Assembly (NCBI RefSeq): GCF_001581005.1
Contig: NZ_LHZV01000061.1
Location: 62,001-126,000 of the forward strand
Reading direction: 5' to 3'
Length of the DNA: 64,000 nucleotides
Source of the DNA: Acetobacter orleanensis
GTDB lineage: Bacteria; Pseudomonadota; Alphaproteobacteria; Acetobacterales; Acetobacteraceae
The notes beneath the pieces were generated by a model. It had not been told where the DNA came from. It saw only the letters and a list, made by a program, of their open reading frames with translations, and made no database searches. A program made the position numbers and the translations under genes. Shown here piece by piece: positions 53,474 to 62,822 of this stretch (position 1 is its first letter; each line of letters starts with the position of its first letter).

Positions 53474-54790
53474 TCACGCGTTCACATGGCTTTTTGCGAG
53501 ATCATTCAGGAACGTCTGCGGGTCAGCAATATCCCTGACGTTTGCGGTCAGGATCGGAATTTCAATCATTGAATCGCCCCTGCTTGCCTTACTGAGGCCG
53601 CGAAGTTCAAACGTGCCGTCCCAAGAGAGGCGAGCCAGATAGCGCCCCGGCAGAACGCCTGCGTCCGGAACGTCTTGCCTGTCTGTTTCAACTGCGTCGC
53701 TGGCCTCTGACGAGACAGGCGGCCGCAACAGAATAATTTTGTCTGATCCTACAGCCGAAAGTTGTGCCTCCAGCCAGTTCCAGTCGGTTTCGGCCAGAAA
53801 CTCATGCTCACGAAACTCTGCGTCAATGAAGGGCACATCAAAGGTATAACGGATTTCCACTCTATCCGCGCGCCGGTGTTCCACGAGATAACGCGCAAGA
53901 TCAGGCAGTTCGGACAGGTTAGAGCGATAAGCCATGATGATATAGTGCAGTGCAACGGGCGACTGTGCCGCATTAAATGCGGCCAGCAATTGATCCCAGT
54001 TCTCCATGAAAATCGGAAAACGTGCACCTTTTCGCATCCGCTCATAAACCGCAGAATCAAGAGATTCGAGAGAGATGTTAATATGTTTGATCCCGCTCAG
54101 CGCAAGCGCCTGAAAATACGTTTCTGGCATACGGCGGGCCAAGTTTGAGGTGAAGAACACCTTACGCCGCATTTCAGGCGGCACAGCGTCGAGAAACGCC
54201 ATAAAATCGGGATGAAGCGTGGGTTCGTGCAGGCAGGAAAACCAGAACTCGCCATTGCGAGTGTACGGCATAAAGCGCAAGGCGGCTTCTAGAGTTTCGC
54301 GCGTCATGACATTGGTCTTGCGCACGTCTTTATAATCATAGAGGCAGAAGGGGCAGCGCAGATTGCAGTTATTCACGATGTCCATCGCCACATGCAGCAA
54401 TGGCTCCCACGCCGTAAGTGCTGGGGAAAACCCAATCTCTGCGCCAGTCTGCGCAACACGTAGGTGCAACCTGCCCCGCTCATCCTGCGTGATATCCCGC
54501 TTCAGGCGGAACCAGAAACCATAAGTCCGGCTGTTGTCCCCTACCCCAGCTATGCCATGGTGAAACTGGTCTGCCAGACCGTTTCCAAGGCATTCCCCTG
54601 TGTCGGGCAGAAACGCTTCCACAGGCAAACGTGCCACCGGGTTATCTGCATCCGTTACCCAACCATGCACATGACGTAGACCGATCTCGTCAACAAACCC
54701 TATCAGCGGCCCATGCGTGATTTTTTGCGCGGGAGTGGCTAAAAAAAAGCTTCGTGCTGTGCGGAACAGCGCCTTAATTGGGTTGGGCAA
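53474..54790 (-). CDS. Radical SAM protein with N-terminal accessory domain
   Basis: A 438-residue protein. The radical SAM core starts near residue 125 with VNNCNLRCPFCLYDY, the CxxxCxxC iron-sulfur motif, followed by an FTSNLARR strand and ISLESLDSAVYERMR, typical of the family. I see no cysteine-rich SPASM domain at the C-terminus. The N-terminal 115 residues contain GFVDEIGLRHVHGWVTDADNP, a motif resembling a beta-rich domain often attached to glycosyltransferases, so this may be a carbohydrate-linked fusion. Start TTG 54790. First gene of the leftward cluster; the substrate is unknown. Confidence 0.8.
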   Translation of the reverse strand: MPNPIKALFRTARSFFLATPAQKITHGPLIGFVDEIGLRHVHGWVTDADNPVARLPVEAFLPDTGECLGNGLADQFHHGIAGVGDNSRTYGFWFRLKRDITQDERGRLHLRVAQTGAEIGFSPALTAWEPLLHVAMDIVNNCNLRCPFCLYDYKDVRKTNVMTRETLEAALRFMPYTRNGEFWFSCLHEPTLHPDFMAFLDAVPPEMRRKVFFTSNLARRMPETYFQALALSGIKHINISLESLDSAVYERMRKGARFPIFMENWDQLLAAFNAAQSPVALHYIIMAYRSNLSELPDLARYLVEHRRADRVEIRYTFDVPFIDAEFREHEFLAETDWNWLEAQLSAVGSDKIILLRPPVSSEASDAVETDRQDVPDAGVLPGRYLARLSWDGTFELRGLSKASRGDSMIEIPILTANVRDIADPQTFLNDLAKSHVNA

Positions 54791-55362
54791 GTGTTATTCC
54801 AATCGTTCGATCAGTCTTTTCTCATAACACATAGCGCTATAAGCACAAATCAGGCAGGAAAATGCCATTTATGCGATATCATCACGCAGGCAATATCTGC
54901 ATATGAGTTCTGTATCATCCAGCTATCTACTCTGATCATTTTTTGATTTTTTAACGAGCATAGGCCACATAACTCATTGGGAACTGTGCGACATTTCTGA
55001 CGAGCAGATGAGGGGCTTTCTGTCCTGTCTCGAAAAGCCTTTGTCAATAACATAACCGCATACAACAGCCTGATAGCGCAAGCAGAACGAATGCTATCAT
55101 ACAAGCCACGTCTTACAGCGTAATTTTTCCGCTTCGAGAAATGAAGACATATACGTCAGCACCTCCGACCAAAGGAGGCATCCTAGAACGTGTCTTGCAG
55201 ATGGTAGGTTGAGGCGAATAATGGCCAAGCCTCAGATGCATTCACGAAAAATATCTGAGGCATGACCACGAGACCAGCACTTCTGGTGTTTCTATATCAG
55301 AACGAGTAACTTTGTTCCTCATCATCACTCGCTCCAATGCAAACCCCGACAGTTAACAGGCC
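54791..55362. other. AT-rich 570-base spacer without a recognisable gene
   Basis: No convincing protein: the longest leftward frame (54850-55104, 84 codons) has no family likeness. A perfect 9-bp inverted repeat, GCCTCAGAT/ATCTGAGGC at 55229-55237 and 55253-55261, lies about 100 bases beyond the TonB receptor stop and may terminate it. The stretch may contain eroded mobile-element sequence, but I could not identify a transposase. Confidence 0.5.
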
Positions 55363-58284
55363 TTAGTTATAAACGAGCTCAAAATAGATGCTACGGCCGT
55401 AATTCTCTTTTGCTTCAAGACGATTAAGGTGCTTGCCATAGTAAACCCGTGTGTGAGAGCCCGCGAGATTATACACTTCATATTTAATGCGAAGATCATC
55501 CGTAATATCGTGCCAAGCGCCGAGGGATAGGTCTGGCTGTGAGCCATAACCGTCTATCTGTGTCGGATCATCATTCAGATCTTCAAGGTATTTGGCCGAA
55601 TAGTCGAATGATGCCTTAATAGCCCCGCGTATTTGGGGAATATGCCACGTCACACTTCCGTTGAAAACATATTTGGGCTGTTCAATAAGTTGATGAAGTT
55701 TGTAGGAAACGCCAGATCCTTCATAAGTCATGCGGCCACGCATCCATGTGCCGCTGGCATTGATATCAAAAGACTGGTTCCACGGCCCCTTAATGTTACG
55801 GTCAACAAACGAGACCTCAACTCCCATAAGTGTGGAGGAGTTGGCGTTACGAGGTTGCGTGACGTATGTCAGTTCATTATCAATTAACTCAGTTGAACGC
55901 GTTTTATAAATATCATGCTTAATAATCTTGTTAAAATACGCAACGCTGACAACCCCTTGACCTCGGTTAAAAAATTTATCGAGTGAGGCGTCAAAGTTTT
56001 GTGCTTGGCGAGGACGCAAATTTGGGTTGCCACGTGAAAGTGAGCAATTAATATCACCGGGCTGTATATCCGAACTATTCCCACAACTATACTGAGCAGC
56101 CTGAGCGAGATCAGTCGGTTGTGGACGACCTACAGATTGGCTGTAAACAGCATGAAGCCGCAAATTATTGGGAAACTCATGTACGAATGTCAAAGATGGC
56201 AGTGGGTTGATATAACCACCGCGATTTTTGGTAATATTTCCAGTTGCGTTGGATGAGCTATCAGTTTCTGGAACAAACGAATTAAAATTCACAGAATCTG
56301 CTCTTACACCTGCAATAAGTTCTGAGTGATCCCATTTATAATGAAGAGAAACATAGCCATCAAAAAGCTGTTCTTTGTATCGGAAATAAGCCAGTTCCGT
56401 GTATTGACGAGATTTCTTCGCATCAAGTGTTTGTTTGTCCCAAGGAAAATTGGGCAAATCAAAAAATGGTCCGTTAGGGTTCCTCATGTGTGGGATAAAC
56501 ATGCTTGATGATGCATCTCCACCCGGCTCGTACCAAAGCTGATTAGAGGAGTTTGTCGCATCAAGACTGCGCCACTCAAATCCGCTCGCAAACCCAAAAC
56601 CATGTGAATTGGCATTAAGGTTACGTGTGTAATCCAGCCGCACGTTTACAATGCCTTCATGATCACGATCATATTCTTGCTGAACAGTCTGGTATGTATA
56701 GCCGCTATGTAGAAGTTTATTCATATCACTAATTTTTACGAGATTAGCGACATTATTTTTGTCTATTGTATAATCTGCCAAAACGGCACTATCAGGACTT
56801 TCGTTTGGATAAACGCGCGCAGCGACATAAGGTTCATGGTCGAAATAATCCTCCCAAGTATAACCTGCGCGCAATTTCAGAGTAGAAATATTATCGTGCC
56901 AGCCAAGATTACCTAAAACACCATTAGTATTCATTTTCCAGTTATCTTTACGACCAATAGTACGAGCGCGGTAAATATACTCACGCCCACTTGTTGGTGT
57001 TTGGTCTATTACTGCTGGGGTAATGCTATGGGTTTTCCCATGTAGTTTATAACCCGGCGCTTCATCAAGCAGATATTCATTATGCTCCATGAAGGAGTTT
57101 TCCCACCGTTGGTAGGCATATCCCATAACCGAAGCCGTCAAACCACTATCTTTAGGATGCCACTCCAGACGTGTTGCACCCCCTAAAGTGCTAAGAGCAT
57201 TGGAATAACTACCGCCATCAACGTAACGGGGGGCAGTCATTCCATTCCAGCCCGGGGCCCCCGGAGCATTAGGAGACACAACTTTCCCATTTTTATCAAA
57301 ATAGTTGTAGCTGTCTTCCTGCCATTTCTTGGTCGTGTTACGTGTACGCTGCTGGTAGCGGAATGACGTAACAATGCCAAATTCTTTATTTTTACCGAAC
57401 CTATCAGAGAAAACCGCCTTAGCACCCTGTCCGAAATGCGGCGACATGCCTTTTATACCATTGGCGCCAGCAGACCCTTTTTCAGTACCGTAAATGCCGT
57501 AAGCATTAATGTATTTATACAACCCTTTATGGTCAAAGGCGCTGCGAGAGTTCATCTCAATAACGGCGCCGATGGCTCCACCATCTTGCTCGGCGGTGAA
57601 GGTTTTATAAATACTGTCTTCACCAGTCATTTCGGCGGGAATATTTTGTAAGTTTACGCGGCGCCTAATGCTGCCGCCATCGCTGATGCTGGCCAGAGTT
57701 ATACCGTCAAGCGTAGTTTGGTTAAGGTCAGAGGAAACACCGCGTACGCTGATATAACGTGGCTCGTCACCGTTACGAATGCCTGTAACACCCGGCAACT
57801 GGGTCAGCAATTGCGCAATAGAGGTCGCGCCACCAAGGTTGGAAAGGTCGTTGTAGGTTATGCTGTCTACAACACCAGCAAAATTGCGCTTGGTACGGAG
57901 TTCGTGCCTGTGCCCTTGCACAGTCAAGTTATCAGGACTTTGTGCCTCAGCCGCCTTAGATTTCTTGCCTGATTTTGTGCTTAATATGATGACATTTGGG
58001 TTCGTTGCATCAATCTTAAACGCATTTTTTCCAATAAGCTTATGCAATGCTTGGAAATTATCCATTTTGCCATACAGCGGAGAAGAGCGCAGATTATCAG
58101 CGACTTTACCATTGAAAGCAACATGCAACCCGGTCTGCCGACTAAACGCCGTTAAGGCAGACGTCAGCTTTTGCGCGGGAATTGCAAAAACGCTTTGTGT
58201 ATCTTGAGCAGCAGAAAGAGTTGGGACAAAGCACGCCACAGATGATGATAGAGCGAGTAACCGAGACCGACTTAGGAAAGACAT
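55363..58284 (-). CDS. Large TonB-dependent receptor with STN domain
   Basis: A 973-residue outer-membrane transporter. It has signal peptide MSFLSRSRLLALSSSVACFVPTLSAAQ, then an STN domain (FAIPAQKLTSALTAFSRQTGLHVAF to NPNVIILST, residues about 33-105) as used by receptors that signal to FecR-type anti-sigma factors, a plug (YNDLSNLGGATSIAQLLTQLPGVTGIRNGDEPRYISVRGVSSD) and a long barrel. Length and the LRPRQAQNFDASLDKFF block fit the TonB-Xanth-Caul receptor group (TIGR01782), often tied to complex carbohydrate or chelate uptake. No FecIR pair is adjacent, so the partner must be elsewhere. The flanks are gene-poor and AT-rich. Confidence 0.88.
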   Translation of the reverse strand: MSFLSRSRLLALSSSVACFVPTLSAAQDTQSVFAIPAQKLTSALTAFSRQTGLHVAFNGKVADNLRSSPLYGKMDNFQALHKLIGKNAFKIDATNPNVIILSTKSGKKSKAAEAQSPDNLTVQGHRHELRTKRNFAGVVDSITYNDLSNLGGATSIAQLLTQLPGVTGIRNGDEPRYISVRGVSSDLNQTTLDGITLASISDGGSIRRRVNLQNIPAEMTGEDSIYKTFTAEQDGGAIGAVIEMNSRSAFDHKGLYKYINAYGIYGTEKGSAGANGIKGMSPHFGQGAKAVFSDRFGKNKEFGIVTSFRYQQRTRNTTKKWQEDSYNYFDKNGKVVSPNAPGAPGWNGMTAPRYVDGGSYSNALSTLGGATRLEWHPKDSGLTASVMGYAYQRWENSFMEHNEYLLDEAPGYKLHGKTHSITPAVIDQTPTSGREYIYRARTIGRKDNWKMNTNGVLGNLGWHDNISTLKLRAGYTWEDYFDHEPYVAARVYPNESPDSAVLADYTIDKNNVANLVKISDMNKLLHSGYTYQTVQQEYDRDHEGIVNVRLDYTRNLNANSHGFGFASGFEWRSLDATNSSNQLWYEPGGDASSSMFIPHMRNPNGPFFDLPNFPWDKQTLDAKKSRQYTELAYFRYKEQLFDGYVSLHYKWDHSELIAGVRADSVNFNSFVPETDSSSNATGNITKNRGGYINPLPSLTFVHEFPNNLRLHAVYSQSVGRPQPTDLAQAAQYSCGNSSDIQPGDINCSLSRGNPNLRPRQAQNFDASLDKFFNRGQGVVSVAYFNKIIKHDIYKTRSTELIDNELTYVTQPRNANSSTLMGVEVSFVDRNIKGPWNQSFDINASGTWMRGRMTYEGSGVSYKLHQLIEQPKYVFNGSVTWHIPQIRGAIKASFDYSAKYLEDLNDDPTQIDGYGSQPDLSLGAWHDITDDLRIKYEVYNLAGSHTRVYYGKHLNRLEAKENYGRSIYFELVYN

Positions 58285-58997
58285 TTTTGCAACCTTGAGT
58301 GAAACAGACGCATCTGCCCTCCATGAGTCCTACCCTCACCTATTTCCGCCGCTTTTTTTTGTGACAGTTCTGAGACAGTGCTTATTTCAAAAAATTCATG
58401 TGTGTGGCTTATCAAATACACGTAGCAAAAATGATTTTTATGATTTGAGTGGCAGAATTAGCACTTGGACGCTCAGCACGACAATTATGTTTGGTCACGT
58501 GACGATTAAGCAAGAACGGGCCGTTCAGACATAGTTATCGAATAATAGGTCGGCTAGAGATATGGGACGTAGCCACCGCTCTCATCGTTACAGTGCGCGC
58601 GTCGCGGTTAAGCGTGGGGCCAAGCTTGAGGCCTCAGGTGCCAGAATAATCCCTATCACATAGACCCAACCTGCTGAGAGTCTGTAATGAGAAGGTACAC
58701 GTCTAGTGTGTGCCTATATGGCGATGGGAGATCAGAGCCGCTTAAAAGAAATCGGCCGTGGGGGCTGCATTATACTTCAGAAATGACCCGGATGCTCACA
58801 TCTCCACCATGCCGCATGTTTCACTTTGGGCTGTGATAGCCCGTCAAAAATTATTATTTTTTGCGCAGGGAAATTATCAAGAAACATATAACAAGCCGTT
58901 TTGAGCCTACAAAAGGTTCAGACGGGACTAAATAATCTGTTGCTTTATCACACAATAAAGACAACTATAATTTTTTGTATGATTGAGATTAAAATTC
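58285..58997. other. Gene-poor 710-base region between TonB receptor and tRNA-Gln
   Basis: It should contain the promoter of the leftward TonB receptor. No conserved protein is visible. One 33-codon plus-strand frame at 58562-58663 (MGRSHRSHRYSARVAVKRGA...) is basic but has no ribosome site I trust. Composition is AT-rich near both ends and GC-rich around 58590-58660, as if patched together. No repeat of the tRNA-Gln 3' end was noticed here. Confidence 0.45.
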
Positions 58998-59071
58998 TGG
59001 CTGGGAGACCTGGATTCGAACCAGGGCTGACCGGGTCAGAGCCGGTAGTTCTACCGCTAAACTATCTCCCA
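58998..59071 (-). tRNA. tRNA-Gln (anticodon CTG)
   Basis: Read leftward from 59071: TGGGAGA acceptor pairs with TCTCCCA, discriminator G and encoded CCA end at 58998. The anticodon loop CTCTGAC gives CTG, and the T arm is CCTGG-TTCGAAT-CCAGG. Length 74 nucleotides. Its 3' end faces the gene-poor region and the large TonB receptor. Confidence 0.96.
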
Positions 59072-59262
59072 GCAAGGAGAACATAGGAGGCTTGAAAAGC
59101 GGCCTCCGCTGCGGTGACGACTTCCTAGCACTGTGAATTGGGCCGTGCAAGCACCTAAACGAAAAGAAATGTCAGTTTGTCACATAATTGTCTTGCTCCT
59201 TTGGCCGCCCTCCCCAAAAATAGTCTTAATCATGAGTCAACCTCTTACCAAGGACCGGACAG

Positions 59263-60378
59263 ATGGATCACATTCCCCCCTGGGCCGGCCGCCCGGACAG
59301 ACCAGCTTATCCTTCTCTCTACCCACGCACGTTTGAAGATGAGCTGTTTGCCGCGCTCGACCTAGGAACAAACAACTGCCGCCTGATGGTTGCCGCGCAG
59401 ACTGTTGGTGGCTTTCGCGTTATTGATAGTTACAGCCGTATGGTGCGGCTGGGTGAAGGCCTGCACCATACAGGCCGCTTGGGCGAGCCTGCCATGGAAC
59501 GCACACTAGACGCCTTGCGCGCCTGTGCGGATCGGGTCGGGCGCAGGCCCATTAAAAACATTCGGGCGGTTGCCACGGAAGCCTGCCGCAGGGCGGACAA
59601 CGGGTCAGACTTCATCAACCGTGTACGCTCGGAAACAGGCTTTAATATCAATATTATATCCGCGCGAGAGGAAGCCTCTCTTGCTGTGGAAAGCTGCGCC
59701 AATCTGGTGCACAACCCACGCTTTGGGCCAGTGCGTAACCGGGCGCTGCTGTTTGATATTGGCGGTGGCTCGACTGAAATCGCATGGGTGCGGGTTGATG
59801 CACCGCGACAGACGCATGAGTTGATTGGCTATCTAAGCCTGCCTGTCGGGGTCATCACCCTTTCAGAACAGTTTGGCAGCACCACGCAGGATGATCCTGC
59901 GCGTTACAAACAGATGGTTGCCTATACAAAATCCGCCTTACAGGACTTTGAAAGCGTGCACCGCATTGGGCCGGAAATCCGCCGCCAGCAAACGCGCTTT
60001 ATCGGCACCAGCGGCACTGTCACGACACTGGCCAGCCTTGTGCTCAACCTGCCCCGCTATGTCCGGGCAGCGGTGGATGGTTCTCAGATTCCCTCCAGTA
60101 GCGCACGTAAAGCTGTGCGGACATTGCAGGATATGGGCCAGACAGGCATAGAACAGCATCCGTGCATTGGGCCGGATCGTGCTCCGTTCGTGTTACCGGG
60201 ATGCGCTATTTTTGAGGCTATCCACGAAACATGGCCGGTTGAAGATATCATCGTGGCAGACCGCGGGCTGCGTGATGGCATGGTTCTGAGGATGATCCGC
60301 AAGGCCAGCCAGACATCCAGACGGCTATACAAAACTCCCACCCTCAACGGCCCCATCCCTTTTCTGCACCCTATCTAA
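59263..60378 (+). CDS. Ppx/GppA-family phosphatase
   Basis: A 371-residue enzyme of the exopolyphosphatase / guanosine pentaphosphatase family, which hydrolyses polyphosphate or pppGpp. The ASKHA-fold landmarks are AALDLGTNNCRLMVA (phosphate-1), AREEASLAVESCANL, LLFDIGGGSTEIAWV (phosphate-2) and FIGTSGTVTTLASLVL. The N-terminal 28 residues are Pro/Arg-rich and extra. Whether it is Ppx or GppA cannot be decided from sequence. rlmE follows 11 bases downstream. Confidence 0.9.
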   Translation: MDHIPPWAGRPDRPAYPSLYPRTFEDELFAALDLGTNNCRLMVAAQTVGGFRVIDSYSRMVRLGEGLHHTGRLGEPAMERTLDALRACADRVGRRPIKNIRAVATEACRRADNGSDFINRVRSETGFNINIISAREEASLAVESCANLVHNPRFGPVRNRALLFDIGGGSTEIAWVRVDAPRQTHELIGYLSLPVGVITLSEQFGSTTQDDPARYKQMVAYTKSALQDFESVHRIGPEIRRQQTRFIGTSGTVTTLASLVLNLPRYVRAAVDGSQIPSSSARKAVRTLQDMGQTGIEQHPCIGPDRAPFVLPGCAIFEAIHETWPVEDIIVADRGLRDGMVLRMIRKASQTSRRLYKTPTLNGPIPFLHPI

Positions 60379-60389
60379 GCAACAGGTTC

Positions 60390-61190
60390 ATGAGCGATAA
60401 AAAATCCGGACCACCCCGGAAGCCCACTTCTCTTCGTGTTCCCGGGCGTGCCCGCACAAGCAGCGCCACCCCGGGTTCCAGTCATTCTTTGGATGATTCT
60501 TCCGCCGCGCGTACCATGCGCACCAAATCCGTCAGCCTGCGCACGGCGCGCGGACGCACAACCGCGCAGCAGCGCTGGTTAGCCCGCCAGTTGAATGACC
60601 CTTATGTGCAGGCTGCACATAAGCAGGGCTGGCGCTCCCGTGCCGCCTTTAAGCTGATTGAACTGGATGACCGCTTTCATCTCATCCAGCCGGGCATGCG
60701 TGTTGTGGATCTGGGAGCCGCACCGGGTGGCTGGACTCAGGTTATCGTCAAGCGCGGTGCGAGTCGCGTAGTCGGGCTTGATCTTCTGCCGGTTGACCCG
60801 GTTGCCGGGGCCGATGTCATTGAAGGCGACTTTACAGACCCGGAGATGCCAGAAAAGCTGATCAGCCTGCTCGATGGCAAAGCGGATCTGGTGCTGTCAG
60901 ACATGGCCCCCAACACGACCGGCCACGCTCCAACTGACCATATGCGGATTATTGGGCTTGCCGAAGAAGCCCTGCATTTTGCGTTTGAGATTTTGGCGGA
61001 AGGCGGAGGTTTTGTCGCAAAGGTGTTTCAGGGTGGTTCGGAAAAGGCCATGCTGGAGACCATGAAGCAGGCCTTCACGTTAGTACGGCATGCAAAGCCC
61101 CCGGCCAGCCGAAAAGATTCAAGCGAGCTTTACGTAGTGGCAACAGGCTTCCGTCCTGATCGCCTCAAACAAGCTCAGGATGCTGACTGA
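60390..61190 (+). CDS. rlmE: 23S rRNA 2'-O-ribose methyltransferase RlmE (FtsJ)
   Basis: A 266-residue enzyme that methylates U2552 of 23S rRNA late in 50S assembly. The catalytic core starts near residue 65 (DPYVQAAHKQGWRSRAAFKLIELDDRF) with SAM motif VVDLGAAPGGWTQV, the catalytic Asp in VLSDMAPN, the Lys in FVAKVFQGG and the Glu in SSELYVVATGF. About 60 extra residues rich in Ser, Arg and Pro precede the core and are not in the E. coli enzyme; low-complexity N-termini like this occur in related alphaproteobacteria. Confidence 0.94.
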   Translation: MSDKKSGPPRKPTSLRVPGRARTSSATPGSSHSLDDSSAARTMRTKSVSLRTARGRTTAQQRWLARQLNDPYVQAAHKQGWRSRAAFKLIELDDRFHLIQPGMRVVDLGAAPGGWTQVIVKRGASRVVGLDLLPVDPVAGADVIEGDFTDPEMPEKLISLLDGKADLVLSDMAPNTTGHAPTDHMRIIGLAEEALHFAFEILAEGGGFVAKVFQGGSEKAMLETMKQAFTLVRHAKPPASRKDSSELYVVATGFRPDRLKQAQDAD

Positions 61191-61230
61191 GCTTGTCTGA
61201 CTGGAAATAACGGGCCTGATGACAGACCTG

Positions 61231-62127
61231 TTATTTCCCCCATAGCCAAGCCGCACCACGCACGCCTGAACTATCTCCATGCATGTTTTTCAATAGTTCC
61301 GTGCGACATTCTGGCGTGATGGCATATTTCTTCATCACATCCGGCACGCGGGCATAAATGGTCTTCAGGTTGGACACACCGCCACCCAACACAATGGCAT
61401 CCGGGTCCACCATATTAATCACCAGAGCGCAGGCGCGGCCTAGGCGGTCAATGTAGGTATCCAGCGCATGAATGGCGGCGGCATCCCCCGCAGCAGCGGC
61501 TTCTTCAATACCGTCGGCGCAACGCTGACCGTCGCCTTTCCATGAGGCCGCCAAAGCCGGACCGCACAGGAAGCGTTCCACACAGCCTTTGTTTCCGCAG
61601 AAGCACGCAGGCATGGGGAACTCTTCCTCGCGCACCCACGGAAGCGGGATATGCCCCCACTCCCCTGCAATATGATGCAGGCCGGTAATAGGCTCCCCAT
61701 TGATGACGAAGCCGCCACCCACGCCGGAGCCGAGAATAACCCCGAAGACCATCCGCCGCCCGGCAGCAGCGCCATCCACCGCTTCAGAAAGCGCGAAGCA
61801 GTTGGCGTCATTCTCGACTTTTACGGCGCAACCAAGAATCTCTTCAAGATCCTTGCCGAACGTCTGGCCATTCAGCCATGTGGCGTTTGCATTTTTAACC
61901 CGCATCGTACGGGAATCAATCGCACCGGGAATCCCGACACCAACCGTAACATTGGGGGCCGTCCGTGCACGTCCTTCTTCCACAAGGTCCCGCAGGGTCA
62001 CGAGCAGCTCATCATAAGTGCCGGGGTTTGCAACACGATGCCGCAGGAGAATTTCCCCTTTGGAATCAAGGGCTGCTATTTCGACCTTGGTACCACCAAC
62101 ATCGATTCCTAGGCGATAATCTGACAT
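61231..62127 (-). CDS. ROK-family sugar kinase (fructokinase-like)
   Basis: A 298-residue kinase with N-terminal ATP-binding GIDVGGTKVEIAALD, sugar-binding VENDANCFALSEA with the catalytic Asp, GVILGSGVGGGFV, and the ROK zinc motif GEWGHIPLP...CFCGNKGCVERFLCG (His plus three Cys). Closest in layout to the Mak fructokinase group; glucose or N-acetyl sugars are alternatives. AAGG lies upstream of the ATG at 62127. It is divergent from tusA by about 110 bases. Confidence 0.87.
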   Translation of the reverse strand: MSDYRLGIDVGGTKVEIAALDSKGEILLRHRVANPGTYDELLVTLRDLVEEGRARTAPNVTVGVGIPGAIDSRTMRVKNANATWLNGQTFGKDLEEILGCAVKVENDANCFALSEAVDGAAAGRRMVFGVILGSGVGGGFVINGEPITGLHHIAGEWGHIPLPWVREEEFPMPACFCGNKGCVERFLCGPALAASWKGDGQRCADGIEEAAAAGDAAAIHALDTYIDRLGRACALVINMVDPDAIVLGGGVSNLKTIYARVPDVMKKYAITPECRTELLKNMHGDSSGVRGAAWLWGK

Positions 62128-62239
62128 ACAGCGACCTTACGTCTTTTCTGGGCAAATTGTTCTTGTGCCATGCGGCATGGGATAAAAAGGTGAATTATGC
62201 AATCACACATATCCCACTCTTTAGACAAGGCTCTGTGTC

Positions 62240-62482
62240 ATGAATGAGGTTGTTCTTGATGCGCGGGGGCTCGGCTGCCCGCTCCCTGTGCTGAAAGCCA
62301 ACCGGCTTCTGCGCGGCATGCAGCCGGGACAAAAACTCCGTGTGCTGGCAACGGACCGGGCATCCATTATCGATTTTCAGGTCTTCTGCCGGGAAACAGG
62401 CCACGCACTGGTTGCCTTTGCGGATGAAAACGGCTCCCTGTCCTTCACCATCCGGCGGCGTGCGGATATGCCCTCATCGTGA
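62240..62482 (+). CDS. tusA: Sulfurtransferase TusA family protein
   Basis: An 80-residue protein with the TusA/SirA motif LDARGLGCPLPVLKA, where the Cys of CPxP carries persulfide sulfur. TusA passes sulfur to the TusBCD relay for tRNA 2-thiouridine and to other pathways. No TusBCDE genes are nearby, so the acceptor is open. AAGG lies 8 bases before the ATG. Confidence 0.88.
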   Translation: MNEVVLDARGLGCPLPVLKANRLLRGMQPGQKLRVLATDRASIIDFQVFCRETGHALVAFADENGSLSFTIRRRADMPSS

Positions 62483-62584
62483 AGGCGGTATGTTTTATTA
62501 GCCATTCTCTTCCGGCAAGACTTGGCAGACCAACGCTTCTCGGGGTAATGCCTGCCCCTCATGACGGATAGGAAGACCTGCGCC

Positions 62585-62815
62585 ATGCCGGATAACATCA
62601 AGTCTCTGTCGTTTGAAGACGCACTCTCCGAACTGGAGAAAATCGTGCGTGGCCTTGAAGGCGGCCAACTCAAGCTGGAAGAGGCGATTGCATCCTATGA
62701 GCGCGGGGCAGCCTTACGCCAGCATTGTGAAACCAAGCTGAGCGAGGCCGAGGCCCGCGTTCAGGCGATCGTGCAGCGGTCTGACGGATCGTTGACCATG
62801 AAACCTATGGATTGA
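62585..62815 (+). CDS. xseB: Exodeoxyribonuclease VII small subunit
   Basis: A 76-residue helical protein (SLSFEDALSELEKIVRGLEGGQLKLEEAIASYERG), the complete XseB signature; it binds the XseA large subunit to degrade single-stranded DNA. The ATG at 62585 has AGGAAG nine bases upstream; the earlier Met at 62561 is less likely. It precedes ispA by 7 bases, the conserved xseB-ispA-dxs order. Confidence 0.93.
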   Translation: MPDNIKSLSFEDALSELEKIVRGLEGGQLKLEEAIASYERGAALRQHCETKLSEAEARVQAIVQRSDGSLTMKPMD

Positions 62816-62822
62816 GACGTCG

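Noticed and set aside
53311-53538. 75-codon plus-strand frame overlapping the end of the radical SAM gene
   Set aside because: Runs against a well-supported gene over its last third and shows no family likeness.
54850-55104. 84-codon leftward frame in the spacer behind the radical SAM gene
   Set aside because: Considered as a transposase remnant, but no catalytic or family pattern could be recognised and no ribosome site is present.
58998-59071. Integration site duplication of the tRNA-Gln 3' end
   Set aside because: I looked for a second copy of the 3' tRNA sequence in the window and noticed none, so no att sites are claimed.
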